Positions 7,251 through 11,663 of a stretch of 11,663 bases of DNA are shown here, in pieces. The translations under genes and the position numbers were made by a program. Under the pieces are notes generated by a model. The model was not told the DNA's origin. It saw only the letters and a program-made list of their open reading frames with translations, and made no database searches. This DNA comes from Rhodocollybia butyracea (Eukaryota > Basidiomycota > Agaricomycetes > Agaricales > Omphalotaceae). How positions within the stretch are numbered: position 1 is the first letter of the stretch; every line of letters begins with the position of its first letter. Location: positions 1-11,663 of the forward strand of contig JADNRY010001343.1 in NCBI GenBank assembly GCA_015501585.1, in the 5' to 3' direction.

Positions 7251-7493
7251 ACTCTATGATTATGACATACACTTGCAGGGGTCAAGGTGTTATGCATTGT
7301 TTTTTCTTGAGCATTATGCATCAACTATAGCGCTATATGTGTAAATGAATAAGTGGGCCAAAGGCCCGGCAGCAAGATTTGCAATGTTTCAATGCTTGGA
7401 GCCTCCTGTTATGTGTTACGCATTGCAAAATCCCCATGCTTGGGGGTCTGTTACACATTATGGGAGCATCCAGTCATAATTATACAGTACTCT
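7251..7493. mobile_element. MITE-like insertion in the array
   Basis: The array is interrupted between ...GGCTACTCT and ACTCTGAGCATACAAAT. The left edge ACTCTATGATTATGAC (7251-7266) is inverted at the right edge, GTCATAATTATACAGT (7473-7488), which reads ACTGTATAATTATGAC on the other strand, 14 of 16 matching. ACTCT occurs at 7251-7255 and again at 7489-7493. It is therefore either a 5-bp target duplication flanking a 233-bp element (7256-7488) or partly terminal repeat. There is no coding capacity. It is a different family from the GC-rich element at 272. Confidence 0.6.
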
Positions 7494-8134
7494 GAGCATA
7501 CAAATAGGCTACAGATAGGTTACATCAAGGGTACAGATAGGCTATAGATAGTCTAGTAGGCAAAACCAGGGATACAAATAGGCTATGAATGGTCTGCAGA
7601 TAGGCTACAGATTGGTCACATCAAGGGTACAGACAGGCTACAGATAGATTACAAGTAGGCAACACTAGGGGTACAGATAGGCTACTCGAGGCTACAAAAA
7701 TAGGCAACAGATAGGTTAAACCAAGGTTTACAAATAGACTATAGATATGGATGGGCTACAGATAGGCCACTCTGAGGCTACAAATAGGCTACAGATAGGT
7801 TACATTAAGGGTACAGATAGGCTATAGATATGCTACAGATGGATGGCAAGTAGGCAACACCAGGGGTACAAATTAAAGATTTCCACAACTCCAGGATGCT
7901 GGCAGGTACTTGCAAGTATATCAAATGGGCTATGGATGGTCTAAAGATAACCTACTCTGAGGATACAAATAGGCTACAGATATGTTATATCAAGCATCCA
8001 GATAGGCTATAGGTAGGCTACAGATAGATTACAAGTAGGCAATGCCCAGGCTACAAATAGGCTATAGATGGGCTACAGGTAGGCTACTCCAAGGCTACAA
8101 ATAAGCTACAGATTGGTTACATTAAGAGTACAAA
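7494..8134 (+). repeat. 11-bp minisatellite array, segment 5
   Basis: Array units continue with the familiar variants (AGGTTACATCA, AGGGTACAGAT, AGATTACAAGT, AGGCAACACYA). The segment is interrupted once by a 51-bp non-array insertion at 7874-7924. From 7850 onwards this segment is inside the left arm of the large inverted repeat. Confidence 0.87.
7874..7924. other. 51-bp non-array insertion inside the 11-bp array
   Basis: Sequence beginning TAAAGATTTCCACAACTCC and ending near GCAAGTATATCAA breaks the 11-bp register between GGGGTACAAAT and ATGGGCTATGG. It is repeated without visible change in the right arm (about 11589-11639). Its identity is unknown; no terminal repeats are seen. Confidence 0.5.
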
Positions 8135-8235
8135 TTAGTGATGTGTGGGGCTGGGCTGGGCCTCAAGCCCACAGGCCAGGCCAGGCTTTAGCGGGCCAGG
8201 GCCTCCTGAAAGTAAGGCCCAAGCCCTAGCCAGTT
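8135..8235. repeat. GC-rich, GGCC/GGGCT-rich low-complexity patch
   Basis: After ATTAGTGATGTGTG comes a run of GGGCTGGGCTGGGCC-type motifs, the short palindromic stretch GGGCCTCAAGCCC, and GGCCAGGCCAGGC. The base composition is sharply different from the AT-rich array around it, which suggests insertion of unrelated sequence. It is mirrored in the right arm (about 11279-11379). No coding frame is supported. Confidence 0.6.
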
Positions 8236-8290
8236 TGTAGGCCTATCCATAGTCTATTCATTGACTATCTGTACCCTCTTTGTAGTCTTG
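8236..8290 (-). repeat. Locally inverted piece of the 11-bp array
   Basis: CCTATCCATAGTCTATTC followed by GACTATCTGTACCCTC and TTTGTAG is the array read on the opposite strand (GGGTACAGATAGTC, AATAGACTATGGATAGG). It lies within otherwise + oriented array territory, between the GC-rich patch and the reverse transcriptase relic. Confidence 0.65.
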
Positions 8291-8303
8291 AATATATTTT
8301 CAA

Positions 8304-8405
8304 GGCAGAAAAGATGTGGCGGAAAATGTGGTAAAGGCTCATCTTGTTGCTCAAGGGTTTTCTCAGGTTCCTGCAGTCAAATATTTTGATATGTATGCAC
8401 CGTTG
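8304..8405 (+). pseudogene. Fragment of a second copia reverse transcriptase (left-arm copy)
   Basis: In one frame this reads GRKDVAENVVKAHLVAQGFS and continues with QVPAVKYFDMYAP. This matches the conserved N-terminal stretch of copia reverse transcriptases, 'K-A-R-L-V-A-Q-G-F-S-Q-x-x-G-x-D-Y-x-x-T-Y-A-P'. A shifted continuation, AAQLNLGL near 8437-8460, fits the next conserved block. A stop follows soon after the first segment. There is no catalytic Asp motif and no LTR nearby, so it is a stranded fragment. It does not come from the element at 2302-7096, which lacks exactly this region and differs at the shared edge. It is flanked by array and is copied in the right arm at 11109-11210. Confidence 0.75.
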
Positions 8406-8690
8406 CACACATGACTTCTATCTCCTTCATCCCCAGTTTCCATCTGCTGCACAACTGAATCTGGGCCTAGTAGGTCAAATCCTGTGTATGTCTCAATTTG
8501 TACACTGGCATGTTTTCAAGCCTGACCAAGACATATATGAGCATTTTGTTCAGAAAGAAGCTCTCTAATGTTGAAAGCAACACATGTAATATGCATTATG
8601 AAAAAAATTCACCATAATGTGAGGGAAGGGGCATCTAACTCTGATGGTGGATTTAAATGCCCATTCCCAGATATAATTGTCTAGTTCCAT
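8406..8690. other. Decayed sequence after the reverse transcriptase relic
   Basis: Up to about 8465 this is probably decayed reverse transcriptase. The rest, to where array units resume at 8691, has no motif I recognise. The 74-codon open frame 8344-8568 crosses the true reverse transcriptase frame and is not supported as a gene. The whole stretch is mirrored at about 10824-11108. Confidence 0.5.
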
Positions 8691-9292
8691 GATACAAGTA
8701 GGCAACACCAAGGCTACAAATAGACTATAGATAGGCTACAGGATAGATTACAAGGAGGCATTACCAGGGCGCTAAACGAACCTAACATAGGCAATGCCTA
8801 GGCTACAAATAGACTACTCCAAGGCTACAGATAGGCAACACTAAGGCTACAAGTAGGGTATGGATAGGCTACATGAAGGCTACAGATAGGCTGCAGATAG
8901 ATTACAAGTAGACAACACCAGGGGTACAGATAGGCTATGGAAGGGATACAGGTAAGCTACTCCAAGGCTACAAATATGCAGTAGATAGGCTACGCCAAGG
9001 CTAGAAATAGAGTATAGATAGGCTACAGATAGATTACGGGTAACACCAAGGGTACAAATAGACTATGGATGGTCACTCTGGGGCTACAGATATATAGGCT
9101 ACATCAACGGTACAGATAAGCTACAGATAGACTAGAGATAGATTACAAGGAGGCAGCACCAAGGCTACAAATAGGCTATGGATGGTCTACAGATAGGCTA
9201 CTCAAAGGCTACAAATAGGCCACAGATAGGTTACATCAAGGGTACAGATAGACTACAGATAGATTACAAGGAGGCAACACCAAGGTTATAAA
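8691..9292 (+). repeat. 11-bp minisatellite array, segment 6, with 132-bp higher-order period
   Basis: Units continue in + orientation. The ATTACAAG variant at 8899 is followed by its next copy at 9031, exactly 132 bp or 12 units later, then by 9140 and 9261 (121 bp, 11 units). The order of variant units between these points matches the 132-bp block at 879-1010, about 8 kb away. Confidence 0.88.
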
Positions 9293-9458
9293 TGTTGGAT
9301 TAGGATTTGTCATTACAAGCTTGTAATCTAACATAGGTATAAAGCTGTAGTCAGCAGATGCTTCTGCATCCGTTTGTCTCTCTCTTCTGACTGTCATGGA
9401 GAGGACAACCGGAAATACACTCATTGCTGTCGGTTTACCCCAGGTGCCTATTACAACA
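9293..9458. mobile_element. Solo-LTR-like element, 166 bp (left-arm copy)
   Basis: A non-array block starts TGTTGGATTAGG and ends ATTACAACA, giving TGTTG...CAACA terminal inverted repeats as in copia LTRs. It splits an array unit; the flanks ATAAA (9288-9292) and ACAAA (9459-9463) match at 4 of 5 positions and may be a target duplication. No internal retrotransposon sequence adjoins it, so it fits a solo LTR left by LTR-LTR recombination, or a small TRIM-like remnant. An open frame on the minus strand (9236-9424) runs through it but also into array units and is not a gene. Confidence 0.6.
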
Positions 9459-9589
9459 ACAAATAGGCTATAGAAAGGTTACATATAGATCACAAGTAGG
9501 CAACACCAAGGGAACAAATAGGCTATGGATGGGCCACAGGTAAGCTATGCTAAGGCTACAAATATGCAATAGATAGGTTACACCAAGGC
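9459..9589 (+). repeat. 11-bp minisatellite array, segment 7
   Basis: About twelve array units between the solo-LTR-like element and the central palindrome core, ending AGGTTACACCA AGGC. Confidence 0.85.
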
Positions 9590-9924
9590 TGTTGGAGTCC
9601 ATCTTATTGTGTTCCATACTTAGTATATCTTGTCACGTGCCCCTTGCTTACATCTGTTTGCTTGTCTTTTATCGTTCTCAGTCTTTGACCACATTATTGT
9701 GTGATCTACTGAGGAGGGGGGGTATATTGACCTTAAGACCAAAATACAAGGTGATATATAATAAAAAAATTTCGCACACCCCTTGCCTTTGTTGAGGTGG
9801 ATACTGATCACACGATAATGTGGTCAAAGACTGAGGAACAATAAAAGACGAAGCAAACAGATGTAAGCAAGGGGCACGTGACAAGATATACTAAGTATGG
9901 AACACAATAAGATGGACTCCAACA
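9590..9924. mobile_element. Central core of the palindrome with LTR-like or foldback-like ends
   Basis: This 335-bp non-array block begins TGTTGGAGTCC and ends GGACTCCAACA. Its inverted ends are about 116 bp each (9590-9705 and 9806-9924) around an unpaired middle. TGTTGGA...TCCAACA is a typical copia LTR terminus, but inverted repeats this long are not an LTR property. It may be two oppositely oriented LTR fragments or a foldback-type element at whose site the inversion arose. The array adjoining both sides is also mirrored, so no target duplication can be tested. Confidence 0.5.
9706..9805. other. 100-bp asymmetric spacer of the inverted repeat
   Basis: Between GTGTGATC and GATCAC the two arms stop matching. 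The spacer holds GAGGAGGGGGGGT, an AT-rich centre with ATATATAATAAAAAAATTT, and CACACCCCTTGCC. It is present once. No gene or promoter is supported. Confidence 0.8.
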
Positions 9925-10055
9925 GCCTTGGTGTAACCTATCTATTGCATATTTGTAGCCTTAGCATAGCTTACCTGTGGCCCATCCATAGCCTATTTGT
10001 TCCCTTGGTGTTGCCTACTTGTGATCTATATGTAACCTTTCTATAGCCTATTTGT
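9925..10055 (-). repeat. 11-bp array, inverted, right arm (mirror of 9459-9589)
   Basis: Units read ATCTGTAGCCT and relatives, the reverse complement of the left-arm array. Confidence 0.85.
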
Positions 10056-10222
10056 TGTTGTAATAGGCACCTGAGGGTAAACCGACAGCAATGAGTGTAT
10101 TTCCGGTTGTCCTCTCCATGACAGTCAGAAGAGAGAGACAAACGGATGCAGAAGCATCTGCTGACTACAGCTTTATACCTATGTTAGATTACAAGCTTGT
10201 AATGACAAATCCTAATCCAACA
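10056..10222. mobile_element. Solo-LTR-like element (right-arm copy)
   Basis: Inverted copy of 9293-9458, beginning TGTTGTAATAGG and ending CCTAATCCAACA, one base longer. Its presence in both arms shows that the element was in place before the inverted duplication. Confidence 0.6.
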
Positions 10223-10823
10223 TTTATAACCTTGGTGTTGCCTCCTTGTAATCTATCTGTAGTCTATCTGTACCCTTGATGTAACCTATCTGTGGCCTAT
10301 TTGTAGCCTTTGAGTAGCCTATCTGTAGACCATCCATAGCCTATTTGTAGCCTTGGTGCTGCCTCCTTGTAATCTATCTCTAGTCTATCTGTAGCTTATC
10401 TGTACCGTTGATGTAGCCTATATATCTGTAGCCCCAGAGTGACCATCCATAGTCTATTTGTACCCTTGGTGTTACCCGTAATCTATCTGTAGCCTATCTA
10501 TACTCTATTTCTAGCCTTGGCGTAGCCTATCTACTGCATATTTGTAGCCTTGGAGTAGCTTACCTGTATCCCTTCCATAGCCTATCTGTACCCCTGGTGT
10601 TGTCTACTTGTAATCTATCTGCAGCCTATCTGTAGCCTTCATGTAGCCTATCCATACCCTACTTGTAGCCTTAGTGTTGCCTATCTGTAGCCTTGGAGTA
10701 GTCTATTTGTAGCCTAGGCATTGCCTATGTTAGGTTCGTTTAGCGCCCTGGTAATGCCTCCTTGTAATCTATCCTGTAGCCTATCTATAGTCTATTTGTA
10801 GCCTTGGTGTTGCCTACTTGTAT
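10223..10823 (-). repeat. 11-bp array, inverted, right arm (mirror of 8691-9292)
   Basis: Continuous inverted units with the same variant order as the left arm, including the 132-bp higher-order block. No gene is seen. Confidence 0.87.
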
Positions 10824-11108
10824 CATGGAACTAGACAATTATATCTGGGAATGGCATTTAAATCCACCATCAGAGTTAGATGCCCCTTCCCTCACATTAT
10901 GGTGAATTTTTTTCATAATGCATATTACATGTGTTGCTTTCAACATTAGAGAGCTTCTTTCTGAACAAAATGCTCATATATGTCTTGGTCAGGCTTGAAA
11001 ACATGCCAGTGTACAAATTGAGACATACACAGGATTTGACCTACTAGGCCCAGATTCAGTTGTGCAGCAGATGGAAACTGGGGATGAAGGAGATAGAAGT
11101 CATGTGTG
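10824..11108. other. Mirror of the decayed stretch 8406-8690
   Basis: Reverse complement of the left-arm sequence after the reverse transcriptase relic. The minus-strand open frame 10946-11170 is the mirror of 8344-8568 and is likewise not supported as a gene. Confidence 0.6.
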
Positions 11109-11210
11109 CAACAGGGCATACATATCAAAATATTTGACTGCAGGAACCTGAGAAAACCCTTGAGCAACAAGATGAGCCTTTACCACATTTTCCGCCACAT
11201 CTTTTCTGCC
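11109..11210 (-). pseudogene. Fragment of a second copia reverse transcriptase (right-arm copy)
   Basis: Inverted copy of 8304-8405, with the same KAHLVAQGFSQ signature on the minus strand. It differs at the YAP end: GCCCTG replaces GCACCG, changing Ala-Pro to Ala-Leu. The left copy keeps the family-typical Pro, so the change probably arose in this arm or is a sequencing error. Confidence 0.72.
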
Positions 11211-11223
11211 TTGAAAATATATT

Positions 11224-11379
11224 CAAGACTACAAAGAGGGTACAGATAGTCAATGAATAGACTATGGATAGGCCTACAAACTGGCTAGGGCTTGGGCCTT
11301 ACTTTCAGGAGGCCCTGGCCCGCTAAAGCCTGGCCTGGCCTGTGGGCTTGAGGCCCAGCCCAGCCCCACACATCACTAA
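11224..11379. repeat. Mirror of the GC-rich patch and locally inverted array piece
   Basis: Reverse complement of 8135-8290. CTACAAAGAGGGTACAGATA is the array motif on the + strand, and the GGGCTTGAGGCCC and GGCCTGGCCTG motifs of the GC-rich patch follow. Confidence 0.75.
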
Positions 11380-11663
11380 TTTGTACTCTTAATGTAACCA
11401 ATCTGTAGCTTATTTGTAGCCTTGGAGTAGCCTACCTGTAGCCATCTATAGCCTATTTGTAGCCTGGGCATTGCCTACTTGTAATCTATCTGTAGCCTAC
11501 CTATAGCCTATCTGGATGCTTGATATAACATATCTGTAGCCTATTTGTATCCTCAGAGTAGGTTATCTTTAGACCATCCATAGCCCATTTGATATACTTG
11601 CAAGTACCTGCCAGCATCCTGGAGTTGTGGAAATCTTTAATTTGTACCCCTGGTGTTGCCTAC
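11380..11663 (-). repeat. 11-bp array, inverted, right arm (mirror of 7850-8134)
   Basis: Inverted units with the same 51-bp insertion near 11589-11639, running off the window end at GTTGCCTAC. Confidence 0.87.

Larger units (their letters stand above)
7850..9705 (+). repeat. Left arm of a giant inverted repeat (at least 1856 bp)
   Basis: Reading outward from the centre, every landmark is mirrored: GTGTGATC (ends 9705) pairs with GATCAC (from 9806), GTTGGAGTCC at 9591 with GGACTCCAAC ending 9923, the solo LTR 9293-9458 with 10056-10222, the reverse transcriptase relic 8304-8405 with 11109-11210, and GTAGGCAACAC at 7850 with the last bases of the window. Paired coordinates add to 19511-19515 throughout, so only a few 1-base indels separate the arms. 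The arm may start further left, because the window ends before its partner does. Confidence 0.95.
9806..11663 (-). repeat. Right arm of the giant inverted repeat (cut by window end)
   Basis: Reverse complement of 7850-9705. Differences noticed by eye are few and mostly single-base indels in short runs: GCTTCG against GCTTG near 9852, TTCCT against TTCT near 9837, ATCG against ATTG near 9815, CCTCAGG against CCCCAGG near 10072, GCCATTCC against GCCCATTCC near 10852, CCCTG against CACCG near 11113, and GATGG against GATGGG near 11443. The arm runs to the last base, so its far end is not seen. Confidence 0.95.

Noticed and set aside
8344..8568. 74-codon open frame (plus) and its mirror 10946-11170 (minus) as a conserved small protein
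   Set aside because: The conserved reverse transcriptase residues are in a different frame, and identity between the copies comes from the palindrome, not from selection.
9236..9424. 62-codon open frame (minus) and its mirror 10091-10279 (plus) as a duplicated small gene
   Set aside because: The frame runs through the solo-LTR-like element and out into 11-bp satellite units. Its identity in both arms only reflects the inverted repeat.
9590..9924. Simple single LTR at the palindrome centre
   Set aside because: LTR ends are only short inverted repeats, whereas these inverted ends are about 116 bp long, so a single ordinary LTR does not explain the block.

Overview
The window reads as repeat-rich eukaryotic DNA, most likely from a fungus and probably a basidiomycete. 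That placement is inference from the style of the copia-type polyprotein and the absence of any bacterial gene, Shine-Dalgarno site or operon. I see no intact host gene, tRNA or rRNA. Almost everything is transposon relic or tandem repeat.

Layout. Positions 1-1560 are a degenerate 11-bp minisatellite (consensus about AGGCTACAGAT), interrupted by one complete (272-595) and one 3'-truncated (1223-1319) copy of a GC-rich element with terminal inverted repeats. A broken CCHC zinc-knuckle gag relic lies at 1568-1750. A separate tandem repeat of about 40 bp in seven copies fills 1961-2225. A structurally complete but dead Ty1/copia LTR retrotransposon occupies 2302-7096. It has two LTRs (386 and 376 bp), a perfect 5-bp target duplication TAGCG, a half-tRNA(iMet)-type primer-binding site, a purine-rich tract, and, in the canonical copia order on the + strand, relics of gag, protease, integrase, reverse transcriptase and RNase H. 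Stops and frameshifts break all of them.

Downstream, the 11-bp array resumes at about 7216. It is interrupted by a 233-238 bp MITE-like insertion (7251-7493), a 51-bp insertion, a GC-rich patch, a fragment of a second copia reverse transcriptase (8304-8405) and a solo-LTR-like element (9293-9458). From 7850 to the window end the DNA forms a giant inverted repeat. The left arm 7850-9705 and right arm 9806-11663 are nearly identical (about ten small differences noticed by eye) and are separated by a 100-bp unpaired spacer. The right arm runs off the window edge, so the full palindrome may be longer.

How it fits together. The 11-bp array is the substrate into which most elements inserted. The large inverted duplication came last, because it copied array, solo LTR and reverse transcriptase relic together. 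The copia element inserted into non-array DNA and later decayed, with many of its LTR differences at CpG sites. Nothing here looks able to express a working protein. The features with most biological interest are the 11-bp array with its 132-bp higher-order period, the palindrome, and the non-autonomous inverted-repeat elements.
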